Assembly (NCBI GenBank): GCA_033032865.1
Contig: JAWHQI010000715.1
Location: 222,961-286,960 of the forward strand
Length of the DNA: 64,000 bases
From: Dactylorhiza incarnata
Lineage: Eukaryota > Streptophyta > Magnoliopsida > Asparagales > Orchidaceae
Reading direction: 5' to 3'
Part shown: positions 23,740 to 33,830 of the stretch, piece by piece
Numbering within the stretch: the stretch's first letter is position 1
How the letters are laid out: each line of letters opens with the position of its first letter
Notes under the pieces: model-generated
The model's input: the letters and a program-made list of their open reading frames with translations, nothing else
Databases searched by the model: none
What the model was told of the DNA's origin: nothing
Translations under genes and position numbers: made by a program

Positions 23740-23751
23740 GCTCTGATACCA
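23740..23751 (-). promoter_or_regulatory. Sirevirus primer-binding site
   Basis: Minus strand TGGTATCAGAGC, the exact complement of the initiator tRNA-Met 3' end, two bases from the LTR. Confidence 0.9.
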
Positions 23752-23753
23752 CG

Positions 23754-24804
23754 TGTTGGATATTATGGCGCCCTTAGAGGGGGGGGGGGGGGGGGTGAAT
23801 AAGGGTTTTGTGGAATTTAAATCTTATTTAAGTTTATCAGAGTCTGGGACTGAAGTTTCAGAATATTATATAGAAAAATATATTTAAATATTCCAGATAG
23901 GATTGTAATGAAGATTCCTTTTTAAATGATTGAAACAAAACTTTTTGTTGACTGTTGCTAACGCCTGACGTTAAGTCTTAACACTGGGCGTTAGCTCTCT
24001 AGAGAATATTCCTCAGAACAAAAATATTGCCACAGTGATTTTACTTATGAAATCTTAAATGAAACACAATTCCAGAAAATCAGAGATAATGAGAATAATT
24101 ATTGTGTTTCAAAGATAATTATACAAATGTTAATTTTGATACTTTGATGAAAATAGAAATTAAAACATTCTTGAAGAGGAAATAAAATCAATTGAATAGA
24201 ACATTAAAAGACATGATTTTATTTCATAATAAATTGAATACACAAATGTTTAATTTCTATAACGCTAGAAATCAAGGCGAAAATATGTAAAAACACTTTT
24301 TGTTGTTTCACTGGTCCTTCTCCCAAGGACCGGTTGGCTCTAGCCTATGTATCCCCAGATAAGGCCTCTAGCCACCCCCTAAAAACACTTTTTGTTGTTT
24401 CACTGGTTCTTCTCCCAAGAACGCAGGTCCTGTTCGTCGAACGCAGTTTCTTCAGGCGGAATTTCGTCGAACAGAGAGCAAAGTTCGTCAAACGGTTAGC
24501 GTCGGCGTTAAGTACTAACGCCTGGCGTTGTCTCTCCCTTCTCTCTGCCTTCTCAACGGATTTCTTCTCGATGACATTTCTTCTCGACAGATTCCTTCTC
24601 AACGGATATTAACGCAGGGCGACAGCTAACGCGAGGCATTAGCTCTCTTTCTAGAGAGTCATCTCCATTCAGTATACTATTCAAGGAATGTGTAGCTATA
24701 GTTCCTGTACAACCTGCACACTATAAACACACAAAATACTAGATCAAATACAACACGATATTTGTTATTCTCAAACCAAGAGATGCAGAACATAGGCTCC
24801 AACA
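23754..24804 (-). mobile_element. Sirevirus right (5') LTR, internally deleted
   Basis: Homologous to the split left LTR, but about 670 bp shorter. After gccaccccct (24378) it repeats about 40 bp already present at 24293-24335 (aaacactttttgttgtttca) and then jumps to the sequence matching 10128. The first 50 bp contain a run of 17 G (23779-23795), where the other LTR has 6. The deleted part includes the TATA-like box and nearly the whole 20-bp dyad array, so promoter function is doubtful. Confidence 0.85.
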
Positions 24805-24809
24805 ACGAC

Positions 24810-25155
24810 GACCGGAAGGGGGGCGGCGACGCCCTTGGCGGATGCGACAAAGGGCGGTCGTGGCAAGGGAGGCCGTGCCCTTGTTGGCGGCGGCCAAGGG
24901 CGGACTCGCCCTTGGCGGCGGTGGCCTCGGGTGCCGGCCTTCCGGCCGGCCGACCCGTGCGCGGCCCGCCCGTGCGCGGCCCGCCGCGGGCGTGAGAGGT
25001 TGCGCGGGGATCGTGGCCTGTGCGTGCGATCCGGTGCGCCAATCGTGAGTGCGGGGCGGACTTTCCTTGCGAAGAGGATTCGCCAAATATGACGTTTCCT
25101 TACGAGGAGGATTCCATATGCGGTGATTCCCTAATTAGTGGACTAGACCGCATCA
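24810..25155 (-). mobile_element. Outer part of the Tat LTR
   Basis: Continues the LTR cut at 8813. The first 180 bp are very GC-rich, with repeated gcccttggcgg / ccaagggcg arms. A plausible LTR start on the minus strand is TGATGCGG at 25155, matching the LTR end CCGCAACA as a near-perfect 8-bp inverted repeat (7 of 8). I chose this boundary for that reason; it could be wrong by some tens of bases. Confidence 0.5.
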
Positions 25156-25189
25156 ATATTATATTATGCTAGAAATATGTTATGATCTA

Positions 25190-25420
25190 CATGATACTAT
25201 GCTTGTTCTACATGATATTATGTTTCGATCTCTATGGAGACTGATTTCAATCTCTACATAGATCGAATTTGATCTCTATAGAGATCGAAATCAATCTCCA
25301 TGGCGATCAAGTAATGCAGAGATCGAATTTGAACTCTATAGACTTGTATTTCGAGCTTCATGATGATCGAGTAACCGTTAACGATCTCCATAAAGATCAA
25401 TATAGACATGATGAAAAAAA
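25190..25420. repeat. Palindrome-rich gatctctatagagatc repeats
   Basis: Degenerate repeats around the perfect 16-bp palindrome gatctctatagagatc (25271-25286), with variants gatctctatggaga, atctctacatagatcg, atctccatggcgatc and gatctccataaagatc. The remaining 25421-25760 is AT-rich and shows nothing I can name. Confidence 0.65.
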
Positions 25421-25769
25421 AAATTTCTTTGTTGATAACTAATTAAGTAGTTCACAATGCTTCATCGAAGAATGCTTTTAATCAAACCCTAGAAAAAAAT
25501 TCCTTTGTGAGAAAAGAAACTTACCAGCAAACGAATAATGAGTTTTTCACAGGGCAATCCCCTTCACAGGTCTGTTAGACTACTCAAACTATGACTTTTG
25601 AAATGTCTAGTTCGGTGATCATCGACACTACTTCACATAACTCCGGTGATCGATGGCGCTGGACGAAACAAGTCAATGAAAAGATAGTAGCAGAAACTCG
25701 GGAGATTTTTCTCAAAAACAGCGTAACAACAAAAAATCAATTTCACACGGTACTATTTAGCCGTGAACA

Positions 25770-25945
25770 AAAAGACTGCCAGTCCGGTTCGGGACCGGTC
25801 TTTTAAAAGTCCGGTCTTTTGGCCAACTGGTCCCCAACCGGTTCCGTCTAAACCAGTCCCGATCCGGGACCAGTTTTTCCCCTCTGGAGGAGGACTGGCA
25901 GGGACTAGAGGACCGGTCTTAACCAGTCCTAATCGGTCCCGGACC
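25770..25945. mobile_element. hAT-like terminal or MITE sequence rich in accggt/ggtcc
   Basis: Dense alternating ccggtc, gggaccggtc, ccaactggtccccaaccggt and ggtcccggaccg motifs. This composition is common in subterminal regions of plant hAT elements. It starts near cagtccggttcgggaccggt. No 8-bp target duplication was identified, so this is tentative. Confidence 0.35.
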
Positions 25946-25957
25946 GATCTTTTTTAT

Positions 25958-26530
25958 TTATTTATTTTTGATGCGCACCGGTTGGCTCCCGGAGGCGTAA
26001 GCATCATTTTGATGCTGCCCCGGTGACCATCGTTGGCCGGGCGTGTTGGGATTCCAAGAGAAGTTTGGATGACTTCTCGCTCCCGGATTATAGGCGTTAT
26101 TGTAAGGCGCCCCCTTGGGTTGATTTCCTACATAGTTCACAGATTCATTTAAGGTCAAGTGTGCGAAATCACCTGCCATGTGGTTCCCCGAACATTCATA
26201 AGCATGATGGCCTCCGCCTCCACATCCTTCACAAGTAATGATAGCAGCAGGCGCAGATGGAGTGGGGAGTGAGTCGACCATGAAAAGACCTCGGCCGCTT
26301 CTCGGGGCATTTCTCCCTGCAGTCCAGAACGTACTGTGGGAGGCAGTGTCACGCAAAATCCGAAGGGCTTCGTCCGGAGTGTGGTTCATCAGGGTACCAC
26401 CCGCTGCGGCATCGATCATTGCCCTGTAGTGGGGCTCGATTGCAAAGTAGAATAACTCGACCACATTCCATGGCTGGAGCTCGTGGCCAGGACAACGGCG
26501 AAGGAGCTCGTTAAGGCGCTCCCATGTTTT
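25958..26530 (-). pseudogene. Athila-type gag fragment
   Basis: The minus frame reads [40 protein letters not shown], a knuckle-like CEGCGGGGHHAYEC, and the NNAYNPGARSHPNFSW tail. These are the capsid end and linker of Athila/Tat gypsy gag. The capsid N-terminus is missing: upstream of TWERL the frame runs into the reverse complement of a chromovirus reverse transcriptase. A fragment with no LTR or pol of its own nearby. Confidence 0.75.
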
Positions 26531-27003
26531 CACCAAATCCGGGTCCGACCGGAGGACGTGCCAAAGACGGCTTTCCGGATGCATGACGACCACTTCGAAT
26601 TTTTGGTCATGCTGTTTGGGCTCACCAACGCCCCAGCCACATTCCAAGCAACCATGAATGACATCTTCCAACGGGTCCTTCGTAAGCATGTTCTTGTTTT
26701 TTCGATGACATTCTCGTGTTTAGTGGCTCTTGGCAGGACCACCTCCGCCACATGCGGGAGACCTTCACCACCCTCCGGCACCACCACCTCACAGTCAACC
26801 GGAAGAAATGTACTTTTGGGGCCACCACGATGAGCTACTTGGGGCATACCATCTCCGCCAACGGTGTGGCCATGGACGATGATAAAATTCAGGCGGTCCT
26901 CCGGTGGCCGACTCCTTCCTCTATTCGGGACGTTCGGGCATTCCTCGGCCTCACCGGATATTATCGGCGCTTCATCAAGGACTATGGCAGTATGGCGGGC
27001 TAG
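26525..27003 (+). pseudogene. Reina-like chromovirus reverse transcriptase, 5'-truncated
   Basis: Begins inside the RT palm with [20 protein letters not shown], then [18 protein letters not shown]. The catalytic FDDILVF is split by a single-base frameshift near 26700. The thumb ([23 protein letters not shown]) and connection (IRDVRAFLGLTGYYRRFIKD) follow, ending at a TAG at 27001. The first third of RT, plus protease and gag, is missing. It abuts the Athila fragment head to head with almost no intervening base. Confidence 0.85.
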
Positions 27004-27048
27004 CCCGCCCTCTCACCCAGTTACTGAAAACGTCGGAGGAAAGTCCCT

Positions 27049-27666
27049 TTGTGTGGCCACCGACCGCAATGGCGGCGTTCGCCGCTCTCCATGCGGCTTT
27101 GGTGCAAGGCACCGCTCGCCATGCCGGATTTTCGGCAACCATTCATCGTGGAGTGTGACGCCTCGGGTGCCGGCGTGGGGGCCGTATTAATGCAGGCCGA
27201 CCGACCTATAGCGTATTATAGTCGGGCATTTTCTTCTGCGGTGCGCAGCCGCTCGGCATACGAAAACGAGCTCATGGCCTTGGTTTTAGCAGTGCAGCAT
27301 TGGCGGCCATACCTCTTGGGCCACCTTTTCGTGATCCGCACCTATCATCATAGTCTCCGCTACTTACTCCAGCAGAAAATTGCCACGTCAACGCAACAAA
27401 TTTGGGTGGCCAAGCTCCTTGGTTATGATTTCACGATCGAGTTCCGCCCCGGCAAGACCAACCGGGCGGCCGATGCCCTCTCTCGTCACCCGCACGCCCC
27501 GGAATTGTCCGCCACTTCGAGACCGGTTTGGGAGGACGCCACCGTCCTCCAGCAAAAGGTGGATCACGACCCTCACTTGAAGGACATACGGGAAGCCTTA
27601 CTAGCGGACCCGACGACACGACCGCCCTATTCACTTGTTGGGGGCCGGCTCTTCCATCGGGTCTGA
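27049..27666 (+). pseudogene. Reina-like RNase H
   Basis: RNase H with FIVECDASGAGVGAVLMQ (first acidic residue), PIAYYSRAFSSAVRSRSAYE, ELMALVLAVQHWRPYLLG and FRPGKTNRAADALSRH. The stop TGA at 27664 separates it from the integrase zinc region that follows in a shifted register. The DQQSL-like motif reads HHSLRYLLQQK. Confidence 0.85.
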
Positions 27667-27669
27667 CTG

Positions 27670-29123
27670 GTGCTATCGGCAACCTCCTCCCGCATTCCGC
27701 AGCTGTTAGCCGAGTTTCACTCCACACCCTCGGGGGGCCACGCAGGGGCCTTCCGTACATATCGGCGATTAGCCGCATCATTGTACTGGCCTCACATGCT
27801 TCGCCAGGTGAAGGCATACGTGGCGGCCTGTTTGCCATGTCAGAAGGCGAAATATGAGACGATGTTCCCTAGAGGCCTACTGCAGCCCCTGCCGATTCCC
27901 GAGCGCGTCTGGAAGGAAATTGCGACGGATTTCATCACCGGCCTGCCTCGTTCAAATGGGTTCGATTGCATCCTTGTGGTCGTTGACCGCCTCACGAAGT
28001 ACGCCCACTTCGTCCATCTCCGTCATCCGTACTGTACACTGCGGCAACCGTGGCGGACAACTTCATCGCCGAGATCGTGCGGCTTCATGGGTTTTCCCGC
28101 TCCATAGTGAGCGACCGCGACCCACTCTTCCTCAGCAGTTTTTGGACTTTGCTGTTTCGTCTCCAAGGCACGCGTCTCCGGATGAGTACGACATACCACT
28201 CGCAGTCGGATGGGCAATCCGAGGTGCTGAATCGGTGTCTAGAAACGTATTTGCGGTGCTTCATTTGCGAGAGGCCCGACACTTGGGCAAAATGGTTATG
28301 CTGGGCGGAGTATTCCTATAACACAGCGTACCACCACGCCGCAAATACCTCACCGTTCGAGACCGTCTATGGCCGACTACCTCCTTTCGTGCTCCGATAT
28401 CTTCCGTGGGAATGCCCCGTCGCTTGCTTGGCCGACCATCTGCATGACCGGGACGTTATTTTGGACAGTTTGAAGCATCACCTCCGGCATGCACATGCCA
28501 AGATGCTCTCTTTTGCCAACCGGAAGCGCCGGGACCTTTCCTTCCAAGTGGGCGAGCGCGTATTCCTCAAACTTCATCCATACCACCAGCTGACGGTAGT
28601 GCGCCGCCCTTGCCACAAATTGGCACCTCGTTTCTATGGGCCCTTTGAAATTATCAGTCGAATCGGGGTCGTGGCCTACCGGCTCCGCCTCCCGAACAAC
28701 AGCCACGTTCACCCGGTTTTTCATGTTTCTCAACTCCGGCGCGCTATCGGCGACCACCCCGTCACCGACCACATACCAGCCGACCTCGACCACTCTGAGT
28801 CCGAACCTCTCTACCTGGAAGCCATCCTTGATCGACGCCCTCAAACACCGGGAGATCCCACTTCGGAGGAGATTCGGGTCGCTTGGCGCAACCGCCCGGC
28901 CTCTGCCGCGACATGGCTACTGCGGGATGATTTTCGGCGCCAATTTCCAGACTATTGCCTTGAGGACAAGGCTAATTTTCCATACGGCGGTATTGTTACC
29001 AACCTGCACGCGGAAGACCCACCGTGGCAGGTGTATTCGAGGCGAACGCGGGACGCGGGATTGCAAACCGGGAAAAAGGACGAAGGACGGACCAAACCAG
29101 GCGGTTCGGGTGCTGCGGAATAG
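27670..29123 (+). pseudogene. Reina-like integrase with GPF/Y module and chromodomain
   Basis: The HHCC zinc part (EFHSTPSGGHAGAFRTY, CLPCQKAKYE) precedes the core with WKEIATDFITGLP, then VSDRDPLFLSSFW and TYHSQSDGQSEVLNRCLETY, so all three catalytic acids are seen. A frameshift lies near 28040, between the first and second acid. The C-terminal GPF module (YGPFEIISRIGVVAYRLRLP) is followed by a chromodomain-like end, EPLYLEAILDRR... to AATWLLRDDFRRQFPDYCLE. In chromoviruses that domain steers insertion toward particular chromatin. The lineage call (Reina-like) is by resemblance. Confidence 0.85.
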
Positions 29124-29408
29124 TGGACCGACAGCTATCGGGCGGCCCTATCGCCGGGCGGTATCAGGCGGCATTATCGGGAGGGCGGTATCGGGGGCGT
29201 TATCTTTGTATCTTTCTTTTAATGTTGTTTTTTTCTTTATTGTTGAGTATGGTGGATCCCTCACTATAAAGGGGATCACCTTGTGTGTTTTTCATCATCT
29301 TTGGATCAAGTTAATTAAAGAGAGGGCTGCTCCCCCTTTCTCTTCCCTAACCCTAGCTTTCCCTTCTCCTCCTCCTCCTCCTCTTCTCGTCTCCCGTAGA
29401 AGGTAACA
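29124..29408 (+). mobile_element. 3' LTR of the Reina-like element
   Basis: Short LTR following the integrase stop. It has a TATA box (ctataaagggg, about 29262), a CT-rich end and the terminus ctcccgtagaaggtaaca. This resembles the terminus of the other Reina-like LTR at 43040 (cttctcgtagaaccctaaca). GC-rich tatcgggcgg-type repeats sit at 29135-29200, just upstream of the TATA box. The exact LTR start is uncertain. The microsatellite begins directly at its end. Confidence 0.6.
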
Positions 29409-30569
29409 CGCACACAGAGATATATAACACGCCTAGATATATATAACACACACATAAATATATATAACACACACATAAATATATATAGCACGCTTGCGCA
29501 CACACACGCACACTCACACGCATATATATAATAACGCGCGCGCACACACAGATATTTATAACGCGCGCACACACATAGATATTTATAACATGCGTGCACA
29601 CACACACTAATATTTATAATGCACGCGCACACACACTGATATTTATAACACACGCACACACACGCACATAAATATTTATAACGTGCACGCCCACACACAG
29701 ATATTTATAACGCTCGCGCGCCCACACACATAGATATATATAAGGCGCGCGCCCTCACACACATAGATATATATAACGCGCGCGCGCACACACACACATA
29801 TATATATATAACGCGCGCGCGCGCACACACGTAGATATATATAACGCGCTCACGCACACACATAGATATATATAACGCGCGTGCACCCACACACATAAAT
29901 ATGTATAACGCGTGCGCGCACACACATAAATATGTATAACGCGCCCGCACACACAGATATATATATATATATAACATGCACACACACATAAATATATATA
30001 ACGAGCGCGCGCGCACACATAAATATATATAACCCGCGCGAACACACACATAAATATGTATAACGCGCGCGCGCGCACACAAACACACACATAAATATAT
30101 ATAACGCGCGCGCGCTCACAAAACAAACATAAATATGTATAACGTGCGTGCACGCACACAAACACACAGATATATATAACGCGCACACACACATAAATAT
30201 ATATAACGCGCACACTCACACATAGATATATATAACACGTGCACTCACACATAAATATATATAACGCGCGCGCGGGCACACAAGGACACACAGACACACA
30301 AGGATACACACACACACACACACAATATATATATAGATATATAACGCGCGCGTACACACACACACACACAATATATAGATATATATAACGCGCGCACACA
30401 CACACTATATATATAACGCTCACACACACACTATATATAACACGCACACACACTATATATATAACACACACACTATATATATAACACGCACACACACTAT
30501 ATATATAACACGCACACAAACACACACACACACAATATATATATATATATGTATCGCGCGCTCACACAC

Positions 30570-30602
<33 letters not shown>

Positions 30603-30721
30603 CGCGCGCACCGCGCACACACACACACACACACACTATATACACCGCGCACACACACAATATATATATAAATATATATAACTATATAACGCGCACGCGC
30701 ACGCGCGCACACGCACACACA

Positions 30722-30755
<34 letters not shown>
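29409..30755. repeat. Compound CA/CG/TA microsatellite array (about 1.35 kb)
   Basis: Irregular units of roughly 30-50 bp, each ordered (from left) ataac-(gc)n-(ac)n-ata(a/g)ata(ta)n. It ends in long TA tracts (30570-30600, 30725-30760). Almost the whole stretch alternates purine and pyrimidine. It creates long false frames rich in YIYICVCARA. Confidence 0.95.
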
Positions 30756-30761
<6 letters not shown>

Positions 30762-31030
30762 GAGCGACAGGGCACGGGGGCCCCTGTGCGGGCGTCGACA
30801 TTCGGCAGGAGTGACAACATTTGATAGGGGCGACATTTGGCAGGGGCGGCAATATTCGGCGGGGGCGACATTCGGCAGGGGCGGCGACATTCGGCGGGGA
30901 CGACATTCGGTGGGAGCGACATTCGGCGGAGGAGAAATTCAGCGGAGGAGACATTCGGCGGAGGAGACATTCGGCGGAGGAGACATTTGGCGGAGGCGAC
31001 ATTCGGCAGGGGCGGCGATTTTCGGCTGGG
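30756..31030. repeat. GC-rich minisatellite 1 (16-18-bp unit gacattcggcgg)
   Basis: Opens with a dyad around gcacgggggcccctgtgc (30773-30790), then about 15 units of gacattcggc(g/a)ggggc / gacattcggcggagga with periods of 16-18 bp. Confidence 0.9.
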
Positions 31031-31420
31031 GCGACCTATATTTTTATATGTATATATAAAACTTAATTCAATTTTGTTCAACAAAAACTATATGGTGTGA
31101 TGGTTGTCATCTTTGCTTGTCATAGTGGAAACCTGGGTTCAATTCTCACCATTGACATTTTTTGTGAGATTAAAAAAGGGGTCATATGACACTTCTTTTT
31201 CAATAAATTTAGGGCTAAAATCGTAATTTCATGTTGTAGGGTACTTTACACCTTCATAGTTTTAGGTTACCCCCTAGTAGGTTTAGGAGACCTATGAAAA
31301 AGTGTAGAGAGGGAGCGGTTTGATCCGACGGCTGATTAAATATCATGCCAGATTCGACGGGCGTAATCATTTCAACGGCTTTAAAATTCAGGGGTTTGAT
31401 ATTTCTTTATATATGGTAAA
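31031..31420. other. Unique spacer with a possible tRNA-derived SINE piece
   Basis: Non-repetitive sequence between the minisatellite and more microsatellite. At about 31090-31150 it reads tggtgtgatggttgtcatct ... gggttcaattctcacc. This resembles a degenerate pol III box A followed by box B (ggttcaattc) with plausible spacing, then a T-rich stretch. It could be a tRNA-derived SINE head or chance. Confidence 0.35.
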
Positions 31421-31555
31421 GATATATATATATGTGTGTGTGTGTGCGCGCGCGCGCGTTATATATATATATATAGTTAATGTGTGTGTGAGTGGGTGCG
31501 CGCGCGTTATATATATATAGTTAATGTGTGGGTGGGTGCGCGCGTTATATATATA
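31421..31555. repeat. Microsatellite, TG/CG/TA type
   Basis: Same kind of alternating sequence as at 29409 but in the opposite orientation (tgtgtg-cgcgcg-ttatatata). It abuts the foldback-like element. Confidence 0.9.
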
Positions 31556-31556
31556 C

Positions 31557-32189
31557 AAGTTATTAAAGGCGCAAGGCGCATCTAGGCGCAAAGGGGTCGT
31601 GGAGCCTAGGCGCAGGCGCGTGCCTGAGGGACGTGAGGCGCAAAAATGGGGGAAAAATAAAATAAGTTAATTGGGCGTCAATTCATGGAAAATCAGCGAA
31701 TGAGGTGCCCAATTAGCTGAAATTCAACGAATTGGACCCCCAAGTCGCTGAATTTCAGCGAATTGTGCGCCCAATTCGCTGAATTTCAGCGAATGGGGCG
31801 CCCGATTAGCTGAATTTCTGCGATTTGTGCCCCTAATTCGCTGAATTTATGTGAATTGGGCCCTCATTGCGAATTGGGCCCCCAATTCGCTGAATTTCTG
31901 CGAATTTGGCCCCCGATTAAGTAATTTGGGGGCCAAATTAGCTGAATTTTTGCGAATTGGGCACCCTGTTCGCTGAATTTATGCGAATTGAGGGCCCAAT
32001 TCGCTAAATTTTTGCGAATTGGGCGGCCGATTTGCTGAAATTCAGCATTAGGGCGCCTATGTGCGCCTTGGGTGCGCCTTGGGTGCGCCTCGGGTGCGCC
32101 TTGGCGCGCCTCAGGCACATCGCCCGCCTAAGCCTTGCTGGGGCGCAACGGGGTGCGCCCGGCGCCTCAGGAGCGCGCCTTGATAACTT
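31557..32189. mobile_element. Foldback-like element with palindromic core array
   Basis: The left end aagttattaaaggcgc and the right end (minus strand aagttatcaaggcgcg) form inverted termini, each continuing into ggcgc-rich sequence of about 80-100 bp. Between them (31670-32045) is a tandem array, about 30-34-bp period, of gaattgggcgcccaattc and attcgctgaa/ttcagcgaat dyads. No coding sequence. It sits inside the microsatellite. Confidence 0.65.
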
Positions 32190-32194
32190 AGATG

Positions 32195-32325
32195 TCTATA
32201 CGTATACGTGCGGGTGCGCGTGCGCGTGCGCGCACGTGGACTTGTGCGTGCGCGGACGTGTACATGCATGTACGTATATATGTATACATATATATATATA
32301 ACGCGCGCGCGCACACACATACAAA

Positions 32326-32361
<36 letters not shown>

Positions 32362-32390
32362 CGCGCGCGCGCACACGCACATACAAAAAC

Positions 32391-32421
<31 letters not shown>

Positions 32422-32839
32422 GTGCGCGCGCGCGTTATATATATATAGTGTGTGTGTGCGCGCGCACACTATATATATAAATAGTATATATATATAACCC
32501 GCACACACACATGCGCGCACGCACACACACACATATAGATATATATATATATAACGCGCGCGCACACACACACATATAGATATATATATATATAACGCGT
32601 GCACACACACATATAGATATATATATTTAACGCGCGCACACACATATATATAAAGCGCGCGCACACACACACATATAGATATATATATATATAACGCGCA
32701 CACACACACACATAGAGATATATATAACGCGCGCACACACATATATATATATAGCGCGCACACACACACACATATATATATATATAGCGTGCACACACAC
32801 ACACACACACATATATATATAACGCGTGCGCACACACAC

Positions 32840-32883
<44 letters not shown>

Positions 32884-33115
32884 CGCGCGCGCGCACACAC
32901 ACATATATATATAATATGGTTTGTGTGTGCGCGCGCGTTATATATATATTTAAAACGTGCACCGACCCCACCCACCCACACATAAATATATATAATGCGC
33001 GCACAAATACAGATATATAACGCGCGCATAGACACACACACATATATATATATAATGCGCGCACAAAAACAGATATATATAACCCAGGCACAAACACATA
33101 TATGTATATATATAT
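32195..33115. repeat. Compound CA/CG/TA microsatellite array, second block
   Basis: Same unit architecture as 29409-30755, with both orientations present (orientation switches near 32410-32480 and 32920-32950). Long TA runs occur at 32330-32360 and 32840-32882. Confidence 0.95.
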
Positions 33116-33830
33116 ACGAGCATTTGTGCACGCGGGACCCCGTGCGTGGGGGCAACATTTGTCGTGGAGGGCGACAAATCTCATGGGGGCAACATTTGTC
33201 GTGGGGGCGATAAATGTCTTGGTCGGCGTCACTCATCGTGGGGGGAGACATTTGTCGTGGAGGGAGATAAATGTCATGTGGGCAACATTTGTCGTCGGGG
33301 GCGACACTTGTCATGGGGGCGACAGTCATCGTGGGTGGAGACAGTCATCGTGGGGGGCGACAATCGTCGTGGGGGGCCACAGTCATTGTGGGGAGCGACA
33401 TTCGTCGTGGGTGGGGACAGTCGTCGTGGTGGGTGACAGTCGTCGAGGGGGCGGCAGTAGTTGTGGGGGGAGACAGTCATCGTTTGGGGAGACAATCGTC
33501 GTGACGACGATAGTCGTGGGGGTGACAATTGGCATGGATGGCGACACTTGTCGTGGGGGGCAACACTTGTCGTGGGGTGACACTTGTCGTGTGGGGCGAC
33601 ACTTGTCGTGGGGGGCGACAAATGTCGTGGGTTCGACAAATGTCGTGGGGGAGACACTTGGCATGGGGAGACACTTAGCGTGGGGGGCGACACTTGTCGT
33701 GAGTGGCGACACTTGCCGTGGGGTGAGACACTTGCTGTGGAGGGAGACACTTGTCGTGGGGGGCAACATTTATCATGGGCGGTGACTGTCATGTCGTGGG
33801 CAAATTCGTCATTTGTCGTGATTGACCACA
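33116..33830. repeat. GC-rich minisatellite 2 (about 18-24-bp unit gacacttgtcgtgggg)
   Basis: Opens with tacgagc and a dyad (gcacgcgggaccccgtgcg, about 33128-33147). About 30 units of gggcgacacttgtcgtggg and variants (acagtcgtcgtgg, caacatttgtcgtgg) follow. The unit has cgaca/tgtcg arms. The overall order tacgagc-dyad-minisatellite copies that at 30756. Confidence 0.9.

Larger units (their letters stand above)
8814..24804 (-). mobile_element. Sirevirus-type copia retrotransposon, gag-only, hosting a nested copia
   Basis: Both ends are TGTTGGAT...CTCCAACA LTRs, flanked by the 5-bp duplication acgac. The primer site matches tRNA-Met perfectly, and the polypurine tract is AAAAGGGGGAGAT. Without the nested 7.85-kb element and its duplicated 5 bp it measures about 8.1 kb. 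The only coding region is gag at 22429-23703; no protease, integrase or reverse transcriptase is visible in the remaining 4 kb. It must therefore use proteins of an autonomous relative. Assignment to the Sirevirus group rests on the gag type, the repeated polypurine-like motifs and palindrome-rich LTRs, features known from that group. Confidence 0.85.

Noticed and set aside
24677..25092. Arg/Ala/Gly-rich frames in the GC-rich stretch
   Set aside because: GC-rich LTR sequence open in most frames on both strands; it belongs to the Tat LTR.
29315..33329. Many long frames rich in YIYICVCARA, apparently Cys-rich or membrane proteins
   Set aside because: Pure translation of CA/CG/TA microsatellite; no start context, no other residues and open on both strands.
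29409..33830. CRISPR array or other spaced-repeat system
   Set aside because: Units are simple-sequence minisatellites with no unique spacers, in an obviously eukaryotic context.
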